Assembly: GCA_016808115.1 (NCBI GenBank)
Contig: JAEQBH010000993.1
Span: 248,001-312,000, forward strand
DNA: 64,000 nt
Direction: 5' to 3'
Source of the DNA: Tetrastigma voinierianum
Taxonomy: Eukaryota; Streptophyta; Magnoliopsida; Vitales; Vitaceae
In this document: positions 1 to 11,512 of the stretch, piece by piece
How positions within the stretch are numbered: the stretch's first letter is position 1
Layout: every line of letters starts with the position of its first letter
Notes under the pieces: model-generated
What the model was told of the DNA's origin: nothing
Database searches by the model: none
The model's input: only the letters and a program-made list of their open reading frames with translations
Translations under genes and position numbers: made by a program

Positions 1-870
1 CCCTAGTACAACAAACCGAATCCCCATTCGCAATGGGAAGCCGGTGACTTCCTCTTCCAAGAAAATTCGCACGCCGCAAATCGAAACGCTCGACTTTAAT
101 GAAAGACCCTATCGGGTCACCTAAACACATATAAGAACCGTATGGAGCTGCAAGTGGATATCGTGATCCCATATGGTGCAGAGCCTTTCGCACATGCTTA
201 AAGCGGCCCAACATTGGCCTCGGTTTAACAGACTCGCCGCCTTCCATCTCATCAACTACGTAGTTTTCCATCACGCTCTGCCTCTCACTTTACTCCGAAA
301 GGACGCATGCAAAGCCAAGTTATCACCACCATAAAGCGAGCTCAGAGAGCCTAAGGTCATATGTCCAAAGATTCAACGCAGAGTCGTTAAAAGTGGATAT
401 TCCCGACGAAAAATTTGACATTACCGCTTATCGCAGCAGGTCAAAAAACAAAGACCTAATGTTCTATATCTCAAAGAACCCTCAGGCGAGCATGGCCGAG
501 ATCCTCGCCAAAACAGAGAAGTATATCAACGGTGAAGAAGCCCTCTTATCCAAGCAAAGAAGCTCTACTACCCAAAAGGAAAAAAGCAGGGGCGACAAGA
601 AACGGGAACAAAGCCCTGTGGAGGCAGCAAGACAGGACATCCCTCGAGGGAGGAACAGGGAAAAACAAGAGAACGATCCCTGTGCGACGCAGGAACGTTA
701 GAGACTCGCCGGACCTCACCTCACCTGAAACAGCAGTAGCTGCATTCACCTCTGCAATTCACCCCGACCTACCCTGTCGCAGTCTTAATGCGGAAGTGCA
801 ACATGAAAGGTTTATGAGATGGCACTCTAGATTTAAGCCGTACCTAGCAAAAGAGACGACAATTAAATAA
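1..870 (+). pseudogene. gag relic of Ty3/gypsy element
   Basis: Gag forms the retrotransposon capsid. The clearest stretch is read at 393-560, where the peptide contains DIPDEKFDITAYRS followed by KNPQASMAEILAKTEKYING. This matches the C-terminal part of plant gypsy gag proteins, where a run of this kind precedes a basic nucleocapsid tail. A basic, Lys/Arg-rich continuation (GDKKREQ and similar) follows. Upstream, from about 60 to 330, short gag-like segments (for example IETLDFNERPYRVT and LAAFHLINY) appear in shifting frames. At least three frame changes are needed to read it through. The 5' part lies outside the window. Assignment to Ty3/gypsy is firm; the sublineage is inferred. Confidence 0.8.
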
Positions 871-1288
871 TCGTGTGAGTTCCATAGGCCATGGACACCG
901 ATCGCATGATCACATCCAACTAAGGAGTTAAATTATAATTCGATCCGACGCGGCATCTCAAATTAAGATGCGGGTTTCGTATGTCGACTGTGTGGTCGCC
1001 ACCACCTCATCAGCCGACTCCAGCTCCGCACCAACTGCCCTTGGGAGAAATCCATATGATCTCCGGAGGATTTGCAGGAAGCGGAGAGTCCAATTCAGCC
1101 AGGAAAGCCAACCTGCCGAACATCAGATCAGGGGAAACATTGGAGGTACAAGCCGTATCCAAACTTCCCCTACCGGGATTACTACCATAACATTCTCTTC
1201 CTGACCCGACATAGGTCGCAACATCCTAGCATGAGACGACCCACTTGCATAAAGGTCGTAGGTAGCCAATAAACGACATCGTGGTCCC

Positions 1289-1766
1289 TTGGCGACAACT
1301 AAGCTCAGCCGACATCATCATCTTCGTTACAATTTTCAACAAATGGGCATTGAAGAAAAGCTAGAGCGCTTAACGCCGCTAACGCAGGTTCTCGAGAAAG
1401 AGTGCCGCCTCTGGGTCTCAGACATTAGTGCTCACTTGGGAGGACCCCATGCCGTGCAACCACAACAAGAAGATTTCTCATGCGACGCCCTGGGCCACAA
1501 CATGCGTTACCGGCAGGCCCTCTCTCAATGCCATAAGGGTCATCCCCTCCGCCTATCACATGGTTATCAAATTTCCAACTACGAATGAAGTAGGAATGGT
1601 TCGAGGAAACCAGCGCATAGCCAGGGATTGTTACTCAGTCTCGATGAAGCAAAAAACGTTCGATAACATCTATATAGACGAGCTCGACATGCGAGACCGA
1701 CCGGGCCCCGAAGAACCAGAGCCCCCAGACAAATTTCGCGACCACCGTAACACCTCGTCTACATAG
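1289..1766 (+). pseudogene. Protease-region relic of Ty3/gypsy element
   Basis: The clearest part is read at about 1530-1660, with peptide text such as SAYHMVIKFPT and VRGNQRIARDCYSVSMK. These are the segment that links aspartic protease to reverse transcriptase in Tat-type gypsy polyproteins. The preceding piece (1289-1500) contains KLERLTPLTQVLEKE and needs a frame change to join it. I could not find an unambiguous D-S/T-G protease active site, so the catalytic part is either lost or too mutated to see. It sits in the expected order between gag (upstream) and reverse transcriptase (downstream). Confidence 0.75.
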
Positions 1767-1929
1767 GATCAAAGCTAGCCGAAGACATCAAAAGCCCTCT
1801 CGTAGTTTTAAAGCTGGAACATGGAGGTATTCGCTGGAAACGGGGAAGACATGGGAGGGAGTTGACGAAGCCGGTGATCACCCACCAGGCTGAACAGCCA
1901 GTCCCTCTTTTAAGCCAGGTCGAAGCAAA

Positions 1930-3380
1930 AGAAAGGAGTTTGCCCAGGAAAGGCGAAGGAGATTAATGAAGGGTGCGACAAGCTCCTCAATGAAAAACGT
2001 CGGAGAGGTGGAATACCTTGAATGGTTGGCGTTGTTCGTCAAGCAAACGAGAGTGGCGGCTTTGCATCGATTTCACAGACATCAATAGGACCTGCCCAAA
2101 AGATAGCTTCCCACTACCTCGGATTGACCTCATAGTGGACGCCACGGCCGGTCATGAACTCCTCGACTTCGCCAGACGCCTTCTCTGGCTTTAACCAGTC
2201 GATGTGGATCTGACGAGGAGGCCCTCGTTGTCAGTGGTCGAGGAGCGCAATGTTGATGCCCATTGGTGAAGAGCATGAACCACACCGAAAGATTTGGTGA
2301 ACAAAGATGTTAAGAAGCCAATTGGAGCATATGGAGTATATATAGATGACATGTTAGTAAAATCGATAAAAGTAGGCTCCGCAACCTTGCATGGCGTTAG
2401 GGTCATAAAAACTCTGATATGAAGTTAAACCTAGCCAAATTGCGCCTTAGAAATCTCGTAGGGAAGTTCTTGGGCTTTTATAGTCAGCTATTGGGGAATA
2501 GAAAGTGAACCCCGAATAAGATAAAGGCGGGTGCACGATATCTTCCTGTGAGCAGTAAGGACATTCAGCGTAAGGGAGAATGTTGCGCTGGGCAGCTAGG
2601 TGTCTAAGGCCCGACCTTGAATGTTAGCCTTTCTTGGGGTTCACAAAAAGGTCTTGGAGAAGTGGGATGCTGCGAGAGGAGGCATTCACGACACTCAAAG
2701 ACCACCATGAGCTCTCCCCAGTTCTAGTAAGAAGCCCCTTGGGGAGAACTCCTCACTCTCTACCTGCGCCGTTTGAGACTTCTTAATTGGTGCCGCCACA
2801 GTCGAGGAAAAAGGGGGCCAAATACAACGACGGTGTCTACTATTGCGGTAGAGCTACGAGAAGAGGCGGAAAGAGGTATCAAGAGTAGAAGAGGTATCCA
2901 AAGATGAGGTCATCTCGCGCTGGTAACCATATCCAAACTACACTTTACTTCCAAGCTCACGCTCTAAGTCCCAACTCGAATATCCCAATGAAGCAACACT
3001 GCATAAGCCAGAAACCCTCGAGCCGACAGCGGGCTATGAGCCGAGTGAGTCCTACATCGTACAAACCAAGGACGACAAGAAAGGGCGTATCCTCGGCGCA
3101 TTCATCATGACCACCCCAGCCAGTCATCAAGCTACCCAACTAACACTCACCTCCCTGATTCAAGACATCCTGGATGTGGTCGCCAATGCCCAAGAAGTGG
3201 TAATCCGATCCTTACCTCTCTGGGAACACTGGATGAGATGAATACGCCGATTCTGCCTGCTCAAATAATCCAGGCCGAGTACGCAGGTCATTATACCGGA
3301 TTCAATTCGCCACCCATGGAAGAGATCGAAGTGAGCAAATGACTCCCAATTGGTGGTAAAACAGATAGAAGACTCCTAAT
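1930..3380 (+). pseudogene. Reverse transcriptase / RNase H relic of Ty3/gypsy element
   Basis: Fragments of the RT palm domain are readable in changing frames at 1990-2190, including GEVEYLEWL and DFTDINRTCPKDSFP. The catalytic box reads YIDDMLVKS at 2339-2365, a variant of the YxDD motif typical of plant gypsy RTs. At 2740-2810 LYLRR and LIGAATVEEKG resemble the start of the RNase H region, and 3230-3330 keeps short RNase H-like text (EYAGHYTGFN). There are stops and frameshifts throughout, and about 100-200 bp of the palm between 2200 and 2320 is missing or scrambled. Confidence 0.85.
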
Positions 3381-3399
3381 GGCCGTGAGGAGAGAAGAT

Positions 3400-4620
3400 G
3401 ATCTGATATCCTCAAGAAGGTACAGAACGCTTAAAAAAATTCACACGAGTGCAAGTCAGACATGTACCAAGATAAGAGAATTTCAGCCATGCCTTGGCAA
3501 ATCTGGCGTCACTTCACAAGAAGACTCGGGCAGACCGATAATTAACACCTCCCGTGAACCCCAGCATCACGAACCGAGAAGTCTCCTGTGATGTCCGAAC
3601 CAGTCGACGGACCTCCCATCCGTATCATCGCAGCGTACACGCGTCAATCTCGAAGGAGGCATCCAAACTCGTGAGCAAGGTCAAGATTCATCGGCTCATC
3701 TGGGAACCCTTGATAAACAAGGCTTCTACGCCCATTCTTAAGTGCCGAGGGAAGGAAGACGCCTAACTACATACTCGTGGAGGTACACGGCTGTTATTAC
3801 GGGCAACCACATCGGAGCTCTGACCCAGTTGTGAAAACCGAAAGTGGCATACTAAATTAACATGCTTTAAAGACGATGAATCGGGTCGAAATGTAAAGCT
3901 TATCGAGCATGTCAAGATCTCTCATCTCCCATCCGAAATACTGACGCCAGACCAAGGCTCCTCGGGCCTTTTCAAGAATCTGGGTCGACATAATGGGACC
4001 CCTACCCGCTGGAAGGCCAATGCAATTTATCATCAGCCAGTGGAACTATTTTACCAATGCACAGGTCAACCCTTAGCAACAATCATAGAACAAAAGGTAC
4101 GTAACTGTCATGCTCTGAGAATGAGGTGTTCTGGATCCCGAGGTCCTCGTGTCCCATAGACTAAACACTGAGTAACTTAAGTTCAGATTTCAAGGCCGAG
4201 TTTCGAGTAAAAACCATTACCACCCCCACATCCACAATTAACGGGCAAGGTAGGTCACTATAAGGACTCTCATACTGAAGACCTAAATGGAAGATCCAAA
4301 GCAAAGGGGGTGAATACTCCCGAGGTAAGGGCATATAGAACTACACGAATCAACAACCCTGCAGACCCCCATTTGCTCGACGCACAAGCAAGAACCCGCC
4401 GAGGCCTGAGTAAGGCTGCCATGATTGAGTTCGCAAGCAATCGAACGCGCAACGGCACGCTAAACTTAGACCTCCTAGAAGAAAAGCGTGAGTTGTGTCC
4501 CTGCTGCACAGGACTATCACGTAAAGACAAAGAAGATACTATGACCTATACAAACCCAGGTTACAAGCCCTGCGACCGGTTCTAAAAAAGCTTATGCCAA
4601 AGAAGGAAAGACCCCACACA
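3400..4620 (+). pseudogene. Integrase relic of Ty3/gypsy element
   Basis: Integrase inserts the element DNA. At 3430-3580 a segment equivalent to the RNase H-integrase linker is seen. At about 3904-3950 the peptide EHVKISHLPSEILTP marks the zinc-binding/catalytic core boundary, and LATIIEQKVRN near 4074-4105 marks the core. At 4190-4240 SDFKAEF and TINGQG match the region around the second catalytic Asp. The C-terminal part (4330-4610) keeps AYRTT, FASNRTRNGTLNLDLLEEKRE and KKLMPK, usual for gypsy integrase C-termini. No single reading frame survives for more than about 90 codons. Confidence 0.85.
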
Positions 4621-5039
4621 TGGAATCAGACCCAATCGAAGTGTTCTTGGCGACTGCATCCCGAGTCATTCCGGCACCACTAACTCCAAATAAGAAGGAA
4701 AACCTCGTCTCACTCATGGAACGTTGAACACCTCAAACGGTTTTACCAATAAAGACCTCGGAATGTAGTCCTTAATAAAGTGTCCAAACGATTTGATTAT
4801 AAATAATAGTCTCTATGTTCATTTTTAGGCTGCTTCATATTACGGTGGATCAAAAAGTAAACTATAATTTTAAAGCAAGGAGCTCGGCTCATAAAGGCCT
4901 GGGTGCAGAAAGCGCACGTTTTACAAAAGATCGTTCTTTATTTCAAAGGGATTACAGTTAATACATAGAATCGCAGTCAACGAAGCTGTTGCGCATCAGA
5001 AACAAGCGGCACAAGCAGTTCTCTACTCAAGGAAACCCC

Positions 5040-5062
<23 letters not shown>
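5040..5062 (+). repeat. Poly-A run (23 bases)
   Basis: An uninterrupted run of 23 adenines followed by an A/G-rich tail. It could be a slippage tract or the tail of a small retroposed piece; no target-site duplication was found around it. Confidence 0.9.
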
Positions 5063-5071
<9 letters not shown>

Positions 5072-5256
5072 GAGAAAGCAAGGGGCTCGGTTGGCAAAAG
5101 CTCTGAAGAAGTCGCACAACACAAATACAAAATTTCATTATAGGAAGTTGCTAAACCACCTCGTAGAGAAGGAAAATCTTTTCTCACATCTCAAATTAAG
5201 AATTAGCAAAACCATTCTCCAGCATCTACCAACACCCTAGCCAAGGCAAAACCACC

Positions 5257-5381
5257 GTGAAGGGAAAGAGAAAGAGAAGGAGAAAGGGACAGAGAAAGAG
5301 AAAAAGAAGGGGAGAGGGAAAGAAAAAGAGAAAGAGAAAGAAAAGAAGAATGAGGAAAGAAAGAGGACAGAGAAAGCGGGA
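5257..5381 (+). repeat. Purine-only (GA-rich) tract, about 125 bp
   Basis: Nearly pure A/G sequence built from gaaaga, gagaaag and ggaga words, with very few pyrimidines over about 125 bases on the plus strand. Purine tracts prime plus-strand DNA synthesis just before the 3' LTR of retrotransposons, but this one is far longer than a normal priming tract. It is better described as an expanded low-complexity repeat in the 3' region of the gypsy relic. Confidence 0.85.
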
Positions 5382-5761
5382 CTTCAAAGTTTTCCCTTCG
5401 AAGCACACCGCCCTCTCCGAATACGTTCCCTAGCACAATTCCATCAATGGGCATAACTAGGGAACAACACAACTCCCATAAGGGAGGAACTAGGGAAAAC
5501 ACAACTCCTACAAGTGGTAGACCATTGAAACCCAAACGCGCCCCGCGATCACCGATAGACTTCGCAAGTGTACACTCAAACCTCGAGATTCATCATGCGC
5601 CGAACTCCAACCTCGTCAAAGAGAGGAAGAAGCCTGGGAAGGAGGCAACCCGCAGAGGTCATGGTTTGTAAGGAAACTAGGACTCTTAGGAAACCACGCA
5701 GTCCGTCCCAATTCTCCATGGATCCGCATTAAAATCGCGCGCGCTTTTCCAAGGTAAGGAA

Positions 5762-6715
5762 GCTAAAGAGCCACGTGAGCCATGTAGTCAGAGCCCAAAG
5801 AGCTCGGGACATGTGAGCATAACCGCTAAGGAATGCCAAAGAGCCATGGAGCGCTCAGAGCCTACAAGAATTAGATTACAGAAAGACAACTGCTTCAAGG
5901 AAGCGCCAAAGAGCCATGAAGCCATGAAGCACATAGCCAGAGCCCAATAGCTCGCATTACAAACAATCGCCTCAAGGAAGGCCATGGAAGCCAAGGAGCC
6001 ATGTAGCTCAGGAGCCTAGTAGCTCAAATTACAGAGCATAACTGCTCAAGGAAGGCCAAAGAGCCACAGAGCCATGTAGCTCAAGAGCCTAGCAGCTCAG
6101 ATTACAGAGCACAACTGCTCAAGGAAGGCCAAAGAGCCACGGAGCCATGTAGCTTAGGAGCCCAGCAGCTTAGATTACAGAGCATAACTGCTCAAGGAAG
6201 GCCAAAGAGCCACTGAGCCATGTGTCAGAGCCCAAGAGCTCGGGACATGCAGCACAACCGCCAAAGAAGCGCCAGTGAGCCACGGAGCCATGTGTAGTCA
6301 GAGCCCGGGGTGAGGCTCGACATGTAGCATAATCGCCAAGTGAAGGCCAAAGAGCCACAGAGCTGCTGCTCAGAGCCTAAGAGGGGCTTCTCGACACAGA
6401 GCACAACCGTCAAGGAAGGCCAAAGAGCCACGGACATGTGTAGTCAGGAGCCCAAGAGCCTGGGGGACACAGAGCATAACCGGTCAAGGAAGGCCAAGAG
6501 CCACGGGCCATGTAGCCCAGAGCCCAATACTCGGGATTACGAGCACAACCGGCCGGCTGAAGGCCAAGTAGCCACGCTTGATGTAGCTCAGGAGCCCGCA
6601 GGCTATATTACGCGAGCACAACTCGCCAGCAAAGGCTGGCATGGGCCGAGCTACGCCAGAGCCCATTAGCTCATTGGCGTAACATAATCAAGCCAAGGAA
6701 GGCCTCGCAGCCTAG
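5762..6715 (+). repeat. Tandem array, unit about 73 bp, about 13 copies
   Basis: The word agccatgtag, or a close variant, recurs at 5997, 6070, 6143, 6216 and 6286, with later variants near 6361, 6434, 6506, 6578 and 6650. The spacings are 73, 73, 73, 70 and then 72-75. Each unit also carries ctcaaggaaggccaaagagc and a gagcacaactg word. Central copies are nearly identical and outer copies are eroded on both sides. Tandem repeats in the 3' untranslated region are known in Tat/Ogre retrotransposons and can seed satellite DNA. Protein-like readings across it are repeat artefacts. Confidence 0.9.
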
Positions 6716-9649
6716 GCTGTCGCCAAATCAACAAAACAATAAAAAGCGATAAAATTAATCGACGAATCTTTGTATATCAAACGAAAGCTCGAGGTTAAAA
6801 GAATACAAAACCTGTGTCTCTGCTAGATACAGCAAGGTTAAAATAAAAAGCCTAGGGGCCTGAAGTCGGGCCTCGACTTGTAGAAGTAGAGGAGTCAAAA
6901 GGCGGAGCCCTAGCGGGCGAGGCAGAAGAGCTGGCCTCCAGAGGAACCCGAAGATCACCAAGATAGAGCACGATCGTGGGCCCCCCGAAAAGCACTCCTA
7001 CGCCCGCATCAACCTTAGCCGGCGCATCCTTCTACCTCCTCATCGAAAGCCGAATGTTGAACTCTAGGTCCGGGAGCTCAGAAGCTCTACTGGAAGGCAA
7101 GCCACCTAAGCCCATCGGGTGCAGTGTGCTTAGTTCAGCCCGCTATCACTTCGCCCCTCCACAGCCCAAAGCCCCGGTCTCAAGGTCCATCCGGCTTGCC
7201 GAGCTCCTCCACTGCTGCTCCACTAGCCCAAATTCCGTGAGCTCTTGACGAACCCCATTCAACTGCTCGCCATTCGCGCACAGTCACCCCGACAACCGCA
7301 ACTCCTTCCGGCGCCCAAATTGCCTCTGGCGACCGCGCCCTTCGGCCTCTTCTCTCTATCCCTACCAAGACCCTCACAATAGAAGTATGCTTCAGGTCAG
7401 ACCTATGCTTCACAAGCTCCTCAGCCAAAGTCCCTATCTAGCTCGAAGGTCACTCCCGAGGCCTGGAAGCAAACTCGTCCATTCTCGCCGCTGCGAGCCC
7501 CAGACACGCCGTCCCCGCCGACCTTCACATACGTAGAGCCACCCGCCAAAGGACCGTGCGGAGTCGGGCCAACAAAACGGAAACAATAAAAGAAAAATGA
7601 ACGACTGAGGCGCCTGGAAGTACGTATGGTTCCCCAGCGTAAGAGCTGCAGCCTCCCTTAACTGACAGAGTCCACTTCCTAAGGTCTAATTGCGACGACT
7701 GAGAAACAAAACCCGACCGGCCAGTCCACACCGGTTTCGCAGTATCCCACTCTCTACTGCACCAAAGCTGATCTCCTCACCTCGTCCGACATCGCAAGAG
7801 GTGGCGCGGCGCCTCGCGACGTGGGACTCCAAACCGGGACAAGAAGAACTCCAAGGGGATCAGCCCCCCACCCTCCCCTTCCCCACCCCCCGGGGGCTGG
7901 CCCCAGCTCCACAGCGACGAGCAGGCGAAGAAGAGGCCCCTGCCTTTAAAACCTTGCCCCGAGCAAAGCAACCTCAGTAGAGTTCAGGTTTCGCTTCACG
8001 CCTTCTTCGTCACCTCCGTGCGAGCCCGATGCCTCCCCTAGTAGGGTTTATGATAAAAGGTCCAAAACGTACATTTGTGCATGACTCGAGACACAAAGCG
8101 TAGCGTCTGGCGACCTACGTGGAGAGTCCTCAGAGCTGAAGATCATGCCCGCACCGCACCTCATCCAGTGACATCCCACTCCAATGCTTGAATAGGCGTG
8201 CTTTATGTTATTGACCAATTTTCGCTCTCACCTCTTTGTCTCAGGACCCAGATGTGTCGAGCACCCGAAGGCCACGAACAAGGCTGTTAGAAATATCTCA
8301 TAGCCTTCCTAATCCAGCCAAACCAAAGGCTGAGCTCAAGAGACTGTGGAGGTCCAGACACTTGGAAGCTCACAGGTCCCACAAAGGGATCAGATCCCAA
8401 CGACGGCCACCGACAAAGAAACAACGCCCTTCCAAGACTTGTGGAAGACGGTATGTCCAAATAATCAACTCGCGCCTGAGCGCCTGAGACATAGAAGAAA
8501 GCCTTCACGCCTCCTCACGCCTACAGGTCTAAGATGTGGCCATGCCTGGAACACCCAGCTTCCTCCGTCCCTAAAATCCAACAACACCCTACCGTAACAC
8601 CCCAGAAGTTAGGGGAAAGTTGAGAAGGGCAAACATTGAAATGCTGCAGAACCCTTTATAAAGGATGCAAGGAGTTGAGAGGCCATTCTTGAACGCTCAC
8701 CTCAAAAGCACACCATCTGGGCAATTGACTACGAGGTGGTCGCAGACGTCGTGGCACCAAACCCGATCCTCAAACGGCCCATACCGGCCAAAGATCTCAC
8801 CATATAAAGGTTCAAACCCGGGATCGGGGCTCATACTCGCCTCGCATTACCTCCCGTATGGCGGCCCTCAAATATTTAGAGCCGCTAGGATATCAGATTT
8901 TATTAATTTTGCCCTTGCCCTTGCTCTTGCCCAAGGGGAAAGGAGGTTCCCCTGGGGCAACCCGGTGAACCACCACAGCCAAACTGTCGGACTCACTACC
9001 CGTCTCGTCTCAACCGCACGCCTGCAGGGATTACCCCTATACGTGCGTAAGAGCTTACTCAGACTCCATGCGGAGATATGCAGGGCTAAGCAAGAAAAAA
9101 AGATATCTAACAAAATGCAGAACCCCAACCGAGCAAGCCCTAGAACCTCGCAAGGCTTCGAACCCAAGAAGATAAAGGAGAAGAAAAGACGATTCAAGCC
9201 CGTAAACAGACGAGATCAACCTCCTGCCGATATCGTGGACCATCAAAAGCAAATTTTAACAATAGTCTGACAAAATTAAGAAAAAGGAAGCCTAAACTTG
9301 TAGAGGCAAAAGTTTGCAACGTGGAATAAAGTAAATGGTTTGTAGACGTTTTATAGTTGCAGTTCACAAACAATAAGCACGAAATTCGAGAAGCTTACTA
9401 CATTACAAGACGCTTGATCGACGATAAAGCCCTAATCAAACCCTCCCCGAGAAGCCAGCCGCTGAGTCACACCCGATCCGAGAAATCCAGACAAACCCTC
9501 CGCCTACGCCTCTTAGTTAAAAGTCAGGGACAACCGATCGGGTTTAGTCGACCAGCTTCATGTGGGTCTAACACTGTTTCCAATGTCGTGCCCAAGAAGA
9601 TTAAGAGTCTGCACTTGTTCGCCCTTAATGACAACCCCTAAACACAGGC
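6716..9649 (+). other. GC-richer unclassified stretch before the LTR-like end
   Basis: About 2.9 kb that is richer in GC than its surroundings. Open frames exist (the longest is 201 codons at 8665-9270), but none resembles a known family, and their composition (Arg/Pro/Ser rich) is what GC-rich non-coding DNA gives. It may be the body of a long LTR or a separate inserted element. I see no RNA gene or further repeat in it. Confidence 0.4.
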
Positions 9650-10115
9650 CCAAAACGAGGGCCCAATCCACACCTTCAAAAGGCTGGTAATATAATCAAA
9701 GAATCCGTATTAAAGGAAAATACCTAATCTCCACCAGTTAGGAAGGTAGGATGTTTCCTAATTATTGCCCATCATTTATCCCTTATTAATCGGTTTACGA
9801 TAAGGAAAGAAAATCCCTCACCCAATGGGAGAAATATCGTATCATCATCCAACTAGGAAATTTATCATGATCACCCATTATAAATACTAGGCCACCCCAT
9901 CGGTGAAAGGTACGCACAAAATTCATTCCCTGAGCAGTTGATATTCTCTTCCACCGAAAAGAACTTACTTACATCGCAGGCACCCAAGCATCCCCTCACG
10001 ATCCTTGTTTCTTTGTTTCGGCAGAGAGCCTACATCCAAGATCACACTGGCTCTTATCAATCAACAAAGCCCACCCCGCTCCGCTGAATACATCATCAGT
10101 CATCATCTTTATCAA
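9650..10115 (+). repeat. LTR-like end of the gypsy relic, with TATA box
   Basis: The sequence has the usual layout of a Tat-type LTR promoter. A region with ttaccga/aggaaa words is followed by a TATA-like box (cattataaatact, about 9876-9889), then a pyrimidine/CA-rich transcribed leader ending near catcatctttatcaag. The orientation matches the gypsy coding relics upstream. Exact borders and a target duplication were not found, because the first LTR is outside the window and cannot be aligned. Confidence 0.5.
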
Positions 10116-10129
10116 GTAGCTGAGAGCTA

Positions 10130-11512
10130 AAATGGCAAGTCATGCTGTGAAATCACCTTTATTGGAACAACATGGATTTGGCTAGTGGATTTTTCGGCAA
10201 ATATTCCATATGACGGGTTTAGAATGAAATCAAAGGTAAAATTAATCTAAGGAAAGATTAAGAAAATCAAATCTGAAGATTGAGGAGCGATATGATTTTT
10301 CTCACTTTTGGAAAGGTGATATTCTACCCTTACAAATATGGTATGGCTACTTCTAACAAGGATGGAACCTGATCTCGAATACTGAAATACAAGGGCTTCT
10401 GTGGCTATTAAGTATAGGTCATATTTGTACACCTGCGTAGATCGAACAAAGGATCAATTGTGAAGGCACATAAGAGAGATTGATCGGGGAAGCTATCCAC
10501 TCTTTGGCCGAGAAGCCCTCACATGTACGGCTCTTATTCATGATGGTGAGCAAATTTTGCCACTTTTATTAAGAAGAAAATGATCACTAGTTCGATGTCA
10601 TGAAAGGGAAATAAGGGGAGCTTATCTCCATGTTTCACTGTGAGAGAATTAGGAGAAGATGATAGTGAGAAAGGGGGAGCTTTGTCTTACATAAGAGCAA
10701 CGTGTAACCTAATTAATATATAGTGAAATCCTTTATCCGGGCTCAAATTTCGCGAACTAGCGGGTCGTCAAACCAAGTACTAATCTCGCGGTTTCTTCGT
10801 GATGTGTGTTTACTTCTTTATCTATTACCTAGAGTCTATTATTCTTCAATGTTTATCATTATCTATGAAAGTGCATCATTTGATGATGAAATGATCCGTG
10901 AATCATCGATATAAACAAATTCGCTTTTCATTGAGAAAATAGATACAAGACAATCTTGACTAAGAAGAGGTTGAAAGGATAATGTTTTAAAAAGTCGTTT
11001 CCAGAATTACACTAATATAATTATCATTTCCCCAAATGACTATAATCCTCCATTCTCTCGCAGCTTTAATCATTTTTTCTACAATTTTCCTTTTTCTCAG
11101 GTTTAAATATGGCCTTTCGACCTTTAAAAGAAGTATTAGATAAATGTTACGCTTTTTCTTCTCATCCGATCGCAATGTTACGTATTGGCTACACATGGCA
11201 ATAGGTTGTCCGACAATTTTACGCTTTCTCTGGTTGCCAATGACTTCCATGCAAAGCAGAAGGTATGGCATCTTACTATCGTATTCTGATCGGGATACAA
11301 TGATCTTCTACTATGGAAGATGAATGAATTAGATGGGCTCGACTCCATCTCAATGAGGGAAGCAAGCTTGTTTTTGGGGAGATACTCGAAGGTGCCGGCC
11401 GCATGTAAAAGAAGTATATTTGTGTATTTTAAAATGCTATTGCTCATTGGAAGTGATCAAACATGTGTAATTAAAGTAACTATTACATGCCCATCATGCA
11501 TTGTTCATGTGA
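10130..11512 (+). other. Unclassified region, possible solo copia-type LTR
   Basis: No coding domain is recognised. A purine stretch (gagaaagggggagc, about 10666-10679) is followed by text including ataaatat-like and agtgaaatcctttatccggg words (10720-10740). This resembles the purine tract and start-of-transcript part of Ty1/copia elements, so part of the region may be a copia LTR remnant. No partner LTR was found. The rest is AT-rich and uninformative. Confidence 0.3.

Larger units (their letters stand above)
4621..5761 (+). other. Post-integrase non-coding stretch of the gypsy relic
   Basis: No protein family is recognised. The stretch contains a 23-base poly-A run and a purine-only tract (both listed separately). 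Open frames across it are low-complexity Lys/Arg-rich or Ser/Leu/Phe-rich by-products of those tracts. Its position between integrase and the tandem array fits a retrotransposon 3' untranslated region. Confidence 0.5.
1..10115 (+). mobile_element. Degenerate Ty3/gypsy LTR retrotransposon, Tat-lineage type, 5' end outside window
   Basis: Traces of gag, protease, reverse transcriptase/RNase H and integrase occur in the standard Ty3/gypsy order on the plus strand between 1 and about 4620. After them come a long non-coding stretch with a purine tract and a 73-bp tandem array, then an LTR-like end near 9650-10115. Every domain is broken by frameshifts and stops, so the copy cannot be active. The gag and protease wording and the long repeat-bearing 3' untranslated region fit the Tat lineage (Ogre/Retand-like), in which 3' tandem repeats are known. 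The 5' LTR is not in the window and the 3' LTR borders could not be fixed, so the right end is approximate. It is also possible that 4800-9650 contains other insertions. Confidence 0.8.

Noticed and set aside
5040..5062. Poly-A as the tail of a retroposed gene
   Set aside because: No target duplication and no recognisable body upstream.
5203..5535. Ser/Leu/Phe-rich open frames on the minus strand suggestive of membrane proteins
   Set aside because: They arise from the purine tract read on the other strand and have no other support.
6170..6669. Open frames with repeated peptides (GSVAHWR-like, AKEPQSCC-like)
   Set aside because: They are translations of the 73-bp tandem repeat and do not represent a repeat protein.
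5762..6715. Possible CRISPR-like array
   Set aside because: The whole 73-bp unit is repeated without unique spacers, and the setting is a plant retrotransposon, so this is a tandem repeat.
8665..9270. 201-codon open frame on the plus strand, the longest in 6.7-9.6 kb
   Set aside because: Composition is that of translated GC-rich non-coding DNA. No domain, signal peptide or membrane segment is seen, and it is flanked by retrotransposon sequence.
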